From contig NZ_JPRI01000012.1 in the NCBI RefSeq assembly GCF_000737765.1, positions 496,001-560,000 of the forward strand: a DNA stretch of 64,000 nt, read 5' to 3'. Of the stretch, positions 31,859 through 41,800 are shown one piece after another. A program made the translations under genes and the position numbers. Every line of letters begins with the position of its first letter. Within the stretch, counting starts at the first letter, position 1. The notes below the pieces were generated by a model that saw only the letters and a program-made list of their open reading frames with translations, searched no databases and was not told where the DNA came from. The DNA comes from Chryseobacterium vrystaatense (lineage in GTDB: Bacteria; Bacteroidota; Bacteroidia; Flavobacteriales; Weeksellaceae).

Positions 31859-33106
31859 TTATTTTTTATCTTTAATCTCAAGGATTTCGTATTTTTTGAT
31901 ATCTGAATAATCAGATGTGATCACCGTTTCCCCGCTTTTCAGCCCTGAAACGACTTCGTAATATAAAGGATTTTCACGGCCCAAAACAATGTTTCTTTTT
32001 TCTGCCTTATTTCCTTTTACGACAAATATCCATTTTCCGTTGGTATCTTTATAAAAATTCCCTTTAGGAATCATCATACTCTGAGTATCTGCAGAAAGTT
32101 TGAGCTTAACGCCAAAGGTCATTCCTATTTTGAGATTCTGGGGTTTTGTATCTGAAAAATTAAGCTCTGCAGAAAACTGTCCGTCTTTTACTTCCGGTAA
32201 AATTTTAGTGATGATCACATTATAAGATTTACCATCATTATCCAAACTTCCTTTTATTCCGTTCTGAAGCTTGTTGATGTAATACTCGTCTACTTTCGCC
32301 ACTAATTTATAGCCATCCATCAAATCTATTTTACCGATACTCTGACCTGTCGTGAGATTCTCTCCTATTGAAACGTTAAATGAAGATAATCTTCCTGAAG
32401 CAGGGGCCATAATCAGAAAATTATTTTTGTTGGCATGCAGTATCTGAAGACTTTTTTCCATTTGACTTATAGAAGAATTAACAGCAGACATCTGTGAATT
32501 TCTGGATTTTTTTTCATTAAAAGCTCCATTTTCTACAATTGATTTTCTCTGTTTCTGATAGTTAAGATTCTGCAGACTGATATCGTAATCTGTCTTTTTC
32601 CCGATTTCTGCATCATAAAGACGTTTTTGGAGATTGAATGACTGTAAAGCCGTGTTGTAATCATTCTGAGACTGCAGTAATTCTTTGTCCTGCGCAAATT
32701 CCTGATTTTTAAGTTCAAGAAGGGTGCTTCTCATCTGACTGATCTGCTGCATGATTCCGGTTTCCTGGTTCAGATAATTAAACTCTGTATTGGGGTTGTA
32801 CACCCGTGCAATGGGCTGCCCTTTCGTCAGCATCTGCCCGTCTTCGGCAAATTTTTCCTTGATTGCCCCTCCTTCGAGAACATTGACCAAAGAGGAATTT
32901 AGAGATTGGGTCTGTGCGGTCAGCATCAGCATATCTTCAAATTTTCCACTTGTGACTTCATCCGTCTGAATGTCTTCTACTGAAACATTATACGTGCTTT
33001 TCTGTTTGATAAAATACAGACTGAACACGGAACCTGCCCCAATGATGATCAATCCGATCAAAACAATTTTCAATTTAGATTTCTTTTTTACTATTTTCGT
33101 ATCCAT
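31859..33106 (-). CDS. HlyD/MacA-type periplasmic adaptor
   Basis: 415 residues with an N-terminal membrane anchor (LKIVLIGLIIIGAGSVFSLYF). A split biotinyl-lipoyl domain (AEDGQMLTKGQPIARV and MAPASGRLSSFNVSIGENLT) flanks a long coiled-coil hairpin (about residues 115-225). A beta-barrel domain (KIGMTFGVKLKLS) and a membrane-proximal domain (VVKGNKAEKRNIVLG, VVSGLKSGETVITSD) follow. It links the permease with the TolC-like channel. It is the first gene of the export operon, behind a sigma-54-like promoter. Confidence 0.9.
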   Translation of the reverse strand: MDTKIVKKKSKLKIVLIGLIIIGAGSVFSLYFIKQKSTYNVSVEDIQTDEVTSGKFEDMLMLTAQTQSLNSSLVNVLEGGAIKEKFAEDGQMLTKGQPIARVYNPNTEFNYLNQETGIMQQISQMRSTLLELKNQEFAQDKELLQSQNDYNTALQSFNLQKRLYDAEIGKKTDYDISLQNLNYQKQRKSIVENGAFNEKKSRNSQMSAVNSSISQMEKSLQILHANKNNFLIMAPASGRLSSFNVSIGENLTTGQSIGKIDLMDGYKLVAKVDEYYINKLQNGIKGSLDNDGKSYNVIITKILPEVKDGQFSAELNFSDTKPQNLKIGMTFGVKLKLSADTQSMMIPKGNFYKDTNGKWIFVVKGNKAEKRNIVLGRENPLYYEVVSGLKSGETVITSDYSDIKKYEILEIKDKK

Positions 33107-33139
33107 ATTTAAGATAACTCGTTTGCTTACAATTAATTA

Positions 33140-33155
33140 CACAATACAAGTGCCA
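33140..33155 (-). promoter_or_regulatory. Sigma-54-type promoter of the export operon
   Basis: On the minus strand TGGCAC, five bases, then TTGTG: the -24 GG is exact and the -12 has TTGT for TTGC. It lies 34 bp upstream of the adaptor start. The divergent gene encodes a sigma-54 activator, which supports the call. Confidence 0.65.
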
Positions 33156-33217
33156 GACATTTATAAAGTTGTAAGTCTTTGAAAATCTGAAATAAAGCTT
33201 TATCTTTCTTTTTGAAA

Positions 33218-33256
33218 CTGTTCATTATCGGACACTTTCTGTGCGGATACGGACAG
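33218..33256. promoter_or_regulatory. Tandem dyads, probable activator (UAS) sites
   Basis: CTGTTCATTATCGGACAC (33218-33235) and CTGTGCGGATACGGACAG (33239-33256) are 18-bp imperfect dyads of the form CTGT-n10-ACAG. They lie 21 bp apart, two helical turns, 60-115 bp upstream of the sigma-54-like promoter. They fit binding of the NtrC-type protein encoded just to the right. Confidence 0.55.
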
Positions 33257-33312
33257 TAAAGCTTTCTTTTTGTTTAATGGGGTTCTCTGTTTAATTAAAT
33301 TTTAAAATAATC

Positions 33313-34659
33313 ATGCGTAAAAAAGAAGCTCATATTTTGATTGTTGATGATGAAGAAGACATTTTATTTTCTGCCAGGGTTTGGCTTAAAAAATTTTTCA
33401 CAGAGGTAAGCTGCCTGAGCCATCCTACAAAAATTCTTAAATTTTTAACGGAACATCAAATCGATGCGGTCGTTTTGGACATGAACTTCCGAAAGGGATT
33501 TGAAAACGGTCAGGATGGTCTGTATTGGATGAATGAAATAAAGACGCTGGAGCCACAGATTCCTATTATTCTGATGACCGCATATGGAGAAGTAGAGTTG
33601 GCTATTGAAGGTTTAAAAAAGGGAGCATCTGATTTTATTCTAAAACCATGGAACAACGAAAAGCTATATGCTTCGGTGAATCTTGCTGTTGATATTTCAC
33701 GGAAAAATAAAAAGCTGAGCCAGTGGGAAAATATCAATCAGAAAAGCAATCAGTACCAGCTGGAAAGTCATTCACAAAAAATGCAGGAGGTTCTTGAGCA
33801 GATCAGAAAGGTATCTCCTACGGATGCCAACATCCTTCTTTTAGGGGAGAACGGAACCGGAAAATATGTTCTGGCAGAATCTATTCATGAACAGTCTGAC
33901 CGAAAAAATGAGCCTTTTGTGCATATCGATCTGGGAAGTATTTCTGAAAATCTTTTTGAAGCTGAGTTGTTCGGTTATAAAAAAGGAGCCTTTACCGGTG
34001 CCCATCAGGATTACGCAGGAAAGATAGAAAACACCCAGAACGGAACAGTTTTTCTGGACGAGATCGGCAATCTTCCTCTTCATCTTCAGACGAAACTGCT
34101 CAGTTTAATCCAAAACAAAAAGCTGTCCAGAGTTGGTGAGACAAGGGAAAGGATCCTGGATGTCCGTTTTATTTTTGCGACCAACGAAAATCTGAAAAAA
34201 GCGGTGGCAGAAAACCGCTTCAGGCAGGATTTATATTACAGAATCAATACGGTAGAAATTCATATTCCGGCATTGAGGGAAAGACAGGAAGATATAGAGA
34301 TTCTTGCTGCTTATTTTTTAGACCGATACAAACAGAAATATCACAAACCGGATTTGGAATGGTCTGAAAATTTATTAACTCAGCTCAAAAAATATCCCTG
34401 GCCGGGAAATATCCGTGAACTGGATCACTGTATAGAAAGAAGTGTTATTTTATCGAATGACAAAAATCTCCAGCTATTGATTCCCCAGCTGGAAGAAAAA
34501 GAAACCAACCTGCCCACCAGCCTCAATATTGAGGAAATGGAAGAAATACTCATCAAAAAAGCCCTGAAAAAACACCAGGGTAATATCTCCACCGCTGCCG
34601 AAGATCTGGGACTTTCAAGAGCTGCCCTGTACAGAAGAATGGAAAAATTCGGATTATAA
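33313..34659 (+). CDS. NtrC-type sigma-54-dependent response regulator
   Basis: 448 residues. The receiver domain has an acidic pair (LIVDDEED) and phospho-acceptor Asp near residue 56 (DAVVLDMNF), with T and K (LMTAYGE, LKPWNN). The AAA+ domain has Walker A GENGTGK (~177), the sigma-54 contact loop GAFTGA (~224) and Walker B GTVFLDEIG. The Fis-type helix-turn-helix is at the end (GNISTAAEDLGLSRAALYRR). It should activate the divergent export operon with sigma-54 and is itself switched by the kinase 22 bp downstream. Confidence 0.92.
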   Translation: MRKKEAHILIVDDEEDILFSARVWLKKFFTEVSCLSHPTKILKFLTEHQIDAVVLDMNFRKGFENGQDGLYWMNEIKTLEPQIPIILMTAYGEVELAIEGLKKGASDFILKPWNNEKLYASVNLAVDISRKNKKLSQWENINQKSNQYQLESHSQKMQEVLEQIRKVSPTDANILLLGENGTGKYVLAESIHEQSDRKNEPFVHIDLGSISENLFEAELFGYKKGAFTGAHQDYAGKIENTQNGTVFLDEIGNLPLHLQTKLLSLIQNKKLSRVGETRERILDVRFIFATNENLKKAVAENRFRQDLYYRINTVEIHIPALRERQEDIEILAAYFLDRYKQKYHKPDLEWSENLLTQLKKYPWPGNIRELDHCIERSVILSNDKNLQLLIPQLEEKETNLPTSLNIEEMEEILIKKALKKHQGNISTAAEDLGLSRAALYRRMEKFGL

Positions 34660-34681
34660 CTGACTTTATATTTAGAATCCA

Positions 34682-35998
34682 ATGAGCAAAAATAATTACA
34701 TATGGCTGATTTATACCGCACTTGCCATCGGTAGTGGCATCATATGCTATCACTTTTTTTTACAGGAAAAATGGATCAATGTGATTCTCTTTTCTGTGCT
34801 GCTGCTGATTTTTCTGCTTTTAGCCAATTCTTCTTTTTCCTCTCAGATTACAAAAGCGGATCGGATCATTCAGTCTATTCTTAAAAAAGATTTTTCGTTA
34901 TTTCCCAAAGACGATGGTTCTGATCTAATGAAAAATAGCGTCCAGCTTTATTATCACAGTAAAGATGAACATCTTTCTTTCTCTTCCTATAAGCTTCTTT
35001 ATGAAAGTATTCTGGACCAGCTGGATATTGGCCTTATGATTTTGTCCGACACAGAAGAAGAATGGAAAGTCTTTTATGTGAATCCAGTATTTCTTGAAAT
35101 CCTAGACATTCCAAAATATAATTCATGGAAACTGTACGCTGCAAAAATTCCTGATTTCTATCAAATTATTGAAGCTACCCACTATGAGAGTTCCCAGGAG
35201 TTTTTTGACATTTCTATCCGACAGACTACGAAACAGTCTTTTTCTCTGAGAACCAAACAGATCAGGAATGTTCAGCATCATTTTTATATCATCACTCTGG
35301 AATCTGTTCAGAAAATTATTGAGCAAAAAGAAAAACTGGCCTGGAATAATCTGATGAAAGTAATTTCTCATGAACTTTTAAATACATTAACTCCGGTTAA
35401 CAGTCTCATCCAGAATCTGGAATACATCAGCAATCAGGACGTGGTTGATAAAGAGGATCAGGAGGAAATGAAAGAAAGTCTGACAATCATCACTTCAAAA
35501 TCAAAGCAGCTTCTCAATTTTGTTGATAATTACCGGCAGGTTGCCGAACTGCCAAAGCCGATTCTTAAGCATGTCTCTCTGAAAAAGATCGTAGAATCTG
35601 CGATTGACTTTCTTAAGAAGGAGTTTGAAAAAAATCATATTGAGATTGTTTTAGATCTTGAGGAACATTTTGTTTCTGCCGATTTGAAGATGATCGAAAG
35701 GAGTCTGATCAATCTCTATCTCAACGCCATATTTGCGGTCTCTGAAAAGGAAAAGAAGATCATCACAACCTCCATAAAATCACATAAGAACAGAGTTATC
35801 TTAACTTTATCTGACAATGGTTCGGGCATTACGCATGAAATCAAAGACAAAATATTTCTTCCTTTTTATACTACGAGAAACGGAGGTTCAGGCATTGGCT
35901 TAACTCTTTCGAAAAGTATTATGGAAGCCCACGGCGGATATCTTATCTATCGCGCTCTGGAGGAAGGCAGTTCTTTTGAGATGTGGTTTTTAAAATAA
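34682..35998 (+). CDS. Sensor histidine kinase partner of the NtrC-type regulator
   Basis: 438 residues. There are two N-terminal membrane segments (YIWLIYTALAIGSGIICYHF; VILFSVLLLIFLLLA) with almost no periplasmic part. A cytoplasmic PAS-like region follows (ILDQLDIGLMILSDTEEEWK), the H-box LMKVISHELLNTLTPVN, and an ATPase domain with N-box (SLINLYLNAIFAV), DNGSGI and GGSGIGLTLSKSIMEAHGG. The short loop suggests that it senses the membrane or an intracellular signal. It is in an operon with the regulator. Confidence 0.92.
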   Translation: MSKNNYIWLIYTALAIGSGIICYHFFLQEKWINVILFSVLLLIFLLLANSSFSSQITKADRIIQSILKKDFSLFPKDDGSDLMKNSVQLYYHSKDEHLSFSSYKLLYESILDQLDIGLMILSDTEEEWKVFYVNPVFLEILDIPKYNSWKLYAAKIPDFYQIIEATHYESSQEFFDISIRQTTKQSFSLRTKQIRNVQHHFYIITLESVQKIIEQKEKLAWNNLMKVISHELLNTLTPVNSLIQNLEYISNQDVVDKEDQEEMKESLTIITSKSKQLLNFVDNYRQVAELPKPILKHVSLKKIVESAIDFLKKEFEKNHIEIVLDLEEHFVSADLKMIERSLINLYLNAIFAVSEKEKKIITTSIKSHKNRVILTLSDNGSGITHEIKDKIFLPFYTTRNGGSGIGLTLSKSIMEAHGGYLIYRALEEGSSFEMWFLK

Positions 35999-36201
35999 GA
36001 AGGTATTGTTATCCTGTTCCACAGCTTCCTGATTTTTCTCATCGAACAAGTCAAAGTACTGACGGAAAAAGTGTGGATCTTAGAGTAAAAACAAACCAAT
36101 ATGGTTATGAGTATAAACACTTATTGATTTTATTTACAAAGAAAAAAAAATAAATAACGGTCTGAGGGAGTTACGATTATGGAGTTTCTGGAAGAATGAG
36201 T

Positions 36202-36585
36202 TTAAAAATATACTTTTGCTCCATTCAAAGGATGTCTATTGAGAAAATCTCTCCATCCTATTACAATTTCTTTGAAATCTTTTAATGGCATACTGTTTAC
36301 ATATCCATCACGATCATAAAAGTCTACCGTATTCTTAAACATGATGATGTCTACGGGTGCAGAATCACTTTCGATTTCTAAGTCAGCATCTGCAAGGGCT
36401 TCATTAATATCCGGCAGTAATGAATCATTAATTTCTGACACTGACTTCCAACAGATTAAAAAACAGGTAAGGCAGTAATTATTGGTTTCTATGATCTTAC
36501 AGTTTTTCTTTCCAAAAAATCCGTCCCATTTCATGGTTTTATTTTCTAACTTAACTTCATAGGTATTGACAAGGTTCTGATCCAT
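36202..36585 (-). CDS. Hypothetical protein, 127 aa
   Basis: The start is taken at the ATG of MDQNLVNTYEVKLENKT; a TTG 13 codons upstream extends the frame but looks like leader sequence. It is soluble, with a mixed alpha/beta pattern, three Cys around residues 32-46 (KKNCKIIETNNYCLTCFLIC) and a C-terminal helix (DFKEIVIGWRDFLNRHP). I do not recognise the family. It follows the LytTR regulator gene by 55 bp on the same strand. Confidence 0.6.
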   Translation of the reverse strand: MDQNLVNTYEVKLENKTMKWDGFFGKKNCKIIETNNYCLTCFLICWKSVSEINDSLLPDINEALADADLEIESDSAPVDIIMFKNTVDFYDRDGYVNSMPLKDFKEIVIGWRDFLNRHPLNGAKVYF

Positions 36586-36640
36586 CACGGGAATTTTATT
36601 GTTTTTGTACAGTATGAATAACAATGTTCACCTTAAACCA

Positions 36641-37405
36641 TCAGCTTTTAAGCCAGTTCAGGCATTCAGTAATCTGTCTTTTGCTGACATATACTTCGGT
36701 GCTGGTCTCAGGCTCAGGAGAAAGTTTTAATTCTACTTTCTGACTGGAATGCTTGATGATCTCTGCAATCGCATTTTTATTGATGATAAATTTACGGTTC
36801 ACTTTAAAAAACATCTGGGGATTTAACCTGTGGATGATATCTTTAATGGTATCATCATAAATATAGGTCTGATGATCCATGGTTGTAAGGAAAAGATATT
36901 TTCCCGATGCGAAAAAATAAGCGGTGTTATGTTCATCTATCGATTTAAGTTTATTGCCTTCTCTTACCATAAACCGTTTCATGACTTCAGGATCATCTGA
37001 GCGTCTTAAGGCAGAAACAGATTTCAATAAAGGTTCGGGATCAAAATTGGATCTGATGGAAATGAATTTTTGCAGTGCTTTATGCAAATCCTCTTCTTCA
37101 AAAGGTTTGAGAAGATAATCTATGGTGAAATGCCTGAAAACCCTCATGGCGTATTCATCAAAAGCTGTAATAAAAATGATGGGAGTAAAAAGTTCCACAT
37201 ATTCAAAAATCTCCAGACTCATCCCGTCACCCAAATGAATATCCATAAAGATAAGATCGGCGGTATGATGTTCGAAGAACTCGATGGCCTGTTTTTTTGA
37301 ACGGAGAATAACAGTCTCTGTAACAGGGACTATGTTTTGTATATCCAATAAATTTTTGAGATAATTAACTGCCAGCAATTCATCTTCTATAATTGCAATT
37401 TTCAT
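36641..37405 (-). CDS. LytTR-type response regulator
   Basis: 254 residues from MKIAIIEDELLAVNYL (an earlier in-frame ATG six codons upstream is less likely). It has a CheY-like receiver with phospho-acceptor Asp in ADLIFMDIHLGDG and Lys in DYLLKPFEEED. The C-terminal LytTR DNA-binding domain reads YFFASGKYLFLTTMDHQTYI, FFKVNRKFIINKNAI, EVYVSKRQITECLNWL. The LytS-like kinase at 44846-46432 is the natural partner, although three genes separate the two. A terminator (37426-37457) isolates it from the SusD gene. Confidence 0.9.
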   Translation of the reverse strand: MKIAIIEDELLAVNYLKNLLDIQNIVPVTETVILRSKKQAIEFFEHHTADLIFMDIHLGDGMSLEIFEYVELFTPIIFITAFDEYAMRVFRHFTIDYLLKPFEEEDLHKALQKFISIRSNFDPEPLLKSVSALRRSDDPEVMKRFMVREGNKLKSIDEHNTAYFFASGKYLFLTTMDHQTYIYDDTIKDIIHRLNPQMFFKVNRKFIINKNAIAEIIKHSSQKVELKLSPEPETSTEVYVSKRQITECLNWLKS

Positions 37406-37425
37406 AACATTGCAAAAATACAAAA

Positions 37426-37457
37426 AAACCGCTAAAACGATTAAGTTCTAGCGGTTT
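37426..37457 (-). terminator. Terminator between SusD-like and LytTR genes
   Basis: AAACCGCTA (37426-37434) with TAGCGGTTT (37449-37457), followed on the minus strand by TTTTGTATTTTTG. It is 22 bp after the SusD stop and 20 bp before the LytTR start. Confidence 0.82.
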
Positions 37458-37479
37458 CAGGGGGTGTTAATATGAAATG

Positions 37480-38802
37480 TTATAAATTGGGATTATTCTT
37501 CTTCGCACTCATTGGAAATTCTATGGTGTATCTCACATCATTCTGCTGAAGAATATATTCTGTTCCGTTTACAATATGGGTTATCTTTTTCTGGTTGGCT
37601 CTTCTCAAATCAAACCAACGTTGTCCCTCCGCTGCAAATTCTCTGAATCTTTCGTCTAATATAAAATTCATAAATTCTGCGGCACTCATTGAACTGAGGG
37701 TATTTTGAACTGTATTGTAGCCTTCCGGAGTATATCTGTTTTCTGCTACTTTGAGTATTGCAGCTTTAGCTTCACTCAACCTGTTCAGTTTTAATAAGGC
37801 TTCAGATTTTATAAAGTACATCTCTGCTGTTCTGAAAGACACCTTAAAATCAGAATGTCCTTTTTTAATGATTTTGTATTGATTGTTATTTTTTTCAAAA
37901 TAAATTCCAAACCTTTTATCTGTACTGTTATTATATTTTGAAATCAATTCCGGAGATGCAAAGGTTAAATTATTCTGTACAGTTCCGTTAAATACATTTT
38001 CCAGAGCCAGGATAGATTCTACCGAACCATAATGGTTGGGGGCTACATTGGTTGTATTCAGATTGCTTAGATCTCCTTTTACAGCCAATACCTGTTCTGA
38101 ATAGTTTAGAGCCTTATTCCATTCGCCCTGATAGAGAGCTGTTCTTGCCTGAAGTGCTTTCAATGCTACCTTTGAGAATCTGTAATTGATTCCTAATGGC
38201 TGCTTCTCCTCTACCATAAACCCTTCTGCCTTTTCCATATCTGAATGAATCTGGTTATATACCTCCTGCACACTTGAAGGCTTCAGCACCTGCTCAAGAT
38301 CAATTTCCAAACTGATAGGTACACCTCTGTCGGTAGATGCAGTAGCACTGTTGTATGGTTTCCCATATAAGTTGACCAAATCAAAGTACACATAGGCACG
38401 TAATGCGTATGCTTCACCAAGGATCTGCATTTTTTCGGGAGAATCTGCCATAGTCTTACTTCCCTCATTGATGATCTGATTCAGATAGAAATTTATCAAA
38501 TAAAAGTTGACCCACGGAAACTCCATCGTCTTCGGATCGTTATTGACATCCTGCCACATCGCAATTTCACGATAAACATTAAATTCATTTGTGTTTTCAT
38601 CTAAATTGACCTCATCTGTACGAAGTGCCAATAAAGATCTATGCTCTGGATATTTTGCATAGGCTGATGTAAGTACTTTGCGGTAATCCTCAACACTTAC
38701 CGGAATAACTTTTCCTTCAGGCTGAATATCCAGAAAACGATCGCATCCGATACTGGAAAAGCTTAATGCTGCTATCGCAATGAATGTTGTAATTTTTCTC
38801 AT
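37480..38802 (-). CDS. SusD/RagB-like outer-membrane lipoprotein
   Basis: 440 residues from the ATG at 38802; an upstream TTG at 38811 is in frame. The signal peptide has a lipobox ending in Cys (ALSFSSIGC). The SusD-type helical repeats are typical: FLDIQPEGKVIPVSVEDYRK, EAYALRAYVYFDLVNLYGKPY, ALKALQARTALYQGEWNKAL, and the C-terminal RFREFAAEGQRWFDLRRANQ. The lid protein binds the ligand above the SusC channel. Next to a metalloprotease, a peptide rather than glycan ligand is plausible (compare RagAB). Confidence 0.9.
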   Translation of the reverse strand: MRKITTFIAIAALSFSSIGCDRFLDIQPEGKVIPVSVEDYRKVLTSAYAKYPEHRSLLALRTDEVNLDENTNEFNVYREIAMWQDVNNDPKTMEFPWVNFYLINFYLNQIINEGSKTMADSPEKMQILGEAYALRAYVYFDLVNLYGKPYNSATASTDRGVPISLEIDLEQVLKPSSVQEVYNQIHSDMEKAEGFMVEEKQPLGINYRFSKVALKALQARTALYQGEWNKALNYSEQVLAVKGDLSNLNTTNVAPNHYGSVESILALENVFNGTVQNNLTFASPELISKYNNSTDKRFGIYFEKNNNQYKIIKKGHSDFKVSFRTAEMYFIKSEALLKLNRLSEAKAAILKVAENRYTPEGYNTVQNTLSSMSAAEFMNFILDERFREFAAEGQRWFDLRRANQKKITHIVNGTEYILQQNDVRYTIEFPMSAKKNNPNL

Positions 38803-38814
38803 TTTTTTCAATTT

Positions 38815-41800
38815 TTAAAAAGAAACATTAAATCCTACTGTCACAGACTTGGTAATTGGTTGTGCATAAATATTACCATAGGTTTCCGGATCAAAATATC
38901 CTTTGTACCCGTTACTGAATACAAACAGATTACGTCCCTCAACGCTAAGCCTCAGACTGCTGATTCCCATAGGATTGGTAAACTCCTTAGGAAGTGTGTA
39001 TCCTAAACGGATGCTGCTGATTCTTACGTAGCTGATCTCTTTAGCCCAGATATCAAGTAGATTGTATGTATTATAGTCATTACTGGCAAACCACTTATTA
39101 GCCATCCAACCTGGATTGGTATTCATATCAGGACTTGTAATTCCAGGAAGTGAATTTCCTGCCTGGTAGATATCTCTAGTATAATTTCTACCACGGTCCA
39201 GATCCATTCCTCGGTAGGAAGGAGTTCTCATTACGGTTTGCTTCAAATTGAAGGTCGCAGAAACAGTCAGGTCAAAATTATGTACTTTAAATGTGTTGAT
39301 AATACCTCCTGTAAATTTGGGATCCTTGTCACCCACATAGGTAAAAAGGTTTCTCATCTCTTCTGTTGAATATTTTGTCTGTACAAACATACCGGGAAGA
39401 AAGTCTCCATATACATCATACAGATTAAAGAACTCTTCGGCCTTTACCTTTTCATTTCCTTTCCAGAACATTGGATTTCCATTTTCATCCAATCCGGCAG
39501 TTTTCAGAGCAAAAATAGCATTTACAGGCAGCCCCTCTCTAGAAGGAACCTGAGAATTTCCACGGGGCTGTTCACTAAGGACCTTGCTTTTGTTATGGGC
39601 AAAATTAATAGTGGTTGACCATTTGAAATTCTGTTTGTCAATGTTTCTGGTGGATAATGCCAATTCAAAACCTTTATTCGACAGACTTCCCCAATTCACC
39701 ATCATATATTCAAACCCTGTTTCCAGTGGAGTCTCTTTCATACTGATCATGTCTGTCCCTTTTCTGTCATAAACATCAGCGGTAAAGTTGATCCTGTTTT
39801 GGAATAATCCTAAATCAACTCCAAAGTTAATGTTGGTTGTTTTTTCCCAACGAAGTTTATCGTTTGGAGGGCTGATCACACTGATCACACTTTCTTTTAC
39901 GCCTGGAAGAATCGTAGCATCATTGTATTCCCCAATAAAGAATGGTGAAGTATTACGGTCTATATTTCCCTGTAAACCGTAGGAAGCTCTTAATCTAAGG
40001 TTAGAAATAGCCTTAAGATCCTGCATAAAATTTTCTTTCGTTACCAACCATGAACCTGAAACAGCCCATATCGGCAGGTATTTATATTTCTTATTCACCC
40101 CAAATAAATTGGTTCCATCATATCTTACACTTCCAAAAAAGGTGTACTTCTGATCGAAGGTATAAGAAGCTGTAGCAAACATGGAAGCGTATGCATTTTC
40201 TACGGGAGGAGCTTCACGATAGGTCTCAAATCTTTTGTTTGCAGCATCATTAGAACTCGGAAACATGATTGGAGTAGATGTTCTTGTCGCTTTATTATAC
40301 CCAAAACCTTTGGTAATAGTTGTATTATCCTCAGTTTTACGGATTTCTGTTCCAGCCATTAAATCAATTTCATGTCTCGAATTTATTTTTGTGCTGTAAC
40401 TTCCCTGTAACTTCCAGTTATACTGAAAAAAGTTATTATCCCAATCCTGTTTTACCCCACCGGCAGGTAAAAAATAACGGTAGGTCCCATCTTTATAATA
40501 ACGGGTTGCTTCTCTCATCTTTCTTGTAAAATAAGTATTCTGATCAGCATACTTCTCTGTTTTATTGGTATCGTACTGGAGGCCCAACTGTGAAGTAAAT
40601 TTCAGATTTTTTGACACTTTATACTCAAGATCGAAAATTGCCTTTAAGGAATGGTTTTTCAGTGTATAGCTTGTATTTTCTCTTTCTTCCAAGAAATTAA
40701 ACGGAACATACTGGTCTGCAAAACCGTCAATATCTGCGTCATATCTGTAACTTCCGTCTTCGTTGAACGGTTTCAGATAAGGATTAACGTTTCTTGAATA
40801 ATTGATAGGGCTAGCCGCTGCATCAGCATCTGTAACAAACGATTCTCTTTCACTTTGAGTTCCAAAAACAGAGACTCCCGCACTCAGTTTATCGCTTATT
40901 TTATAATTGTTTTTTAAAGTCAGGTTAAACCGTTTGAAACCTGTTCCTATTGTTGTTCCTTCTTCATCATAATACCCTAGCGAGAAATAATAATCTGAGC
41001 GGTCGCTTCCTCCTGAAATGCTCATTCCATATTGATTGTTGATCGCGTTTCTGTACAGCAGTTTCCCCCAGTCTGTATCATTAGTTCTTAAAGCATCTAA
41101 CTGCTGACGGGTAAATGAGTTCAGTGCGCCTAATCCTCCGTTTCTGAAAGTGTCCAGCTGTCCGTTTTGCGTTAAAATCCGCATCACCTCACCTTTGTCG
41201 GCACGGTAGGTTAAATCTGCACGGCTCGCAAGCATTAATTCCAGATCCACTTTTTCAGCAGCATTCAGTAGGTTAAGTTTGCTAAAATCCGGGCGGGAAG
41301 TCACGAAAGTATCTGCTGAGAAATTAATTCTCATGCTTCCTCTTTTCCCTTTTTTTGTGGTAATAGAGATCACTCCGTTAGCTGCTCTGGCTCCATAGAT
41401 TGCAGTAGCCGCAGCATCTTTTAAAATGGTGATATCTTCAATATCATTAGGATTTAGACCTGCGATAGAAAAATTCTGCAGCTGGTCTATATTGTCTTTG
41501 TCACTGAAATTTGGAACGTCATTTCCTTCCAAAGGAAGCCCATCAACAACCCATAATGGATCCTGAGTACCGGAAAGAGAAGCCGTCCCTCTGATTCTTA
41601 TCTTCGCAGGTCCTCCCGGAGATCCTGTTTGAGGGGTTACGACAACCCCGGCTACCTGCCCCGAAAGCATTTGGTCTACACTGGCAACCCCGGCCTGGTT
41701 GATATTATCCATTTTCACCGTTGAAACGGCAGACGTCTGTTTACGTTTTTCAATCTTCTGATATCCGGTGATAATTACCTCCTGGATTTTATTTTTGTCT

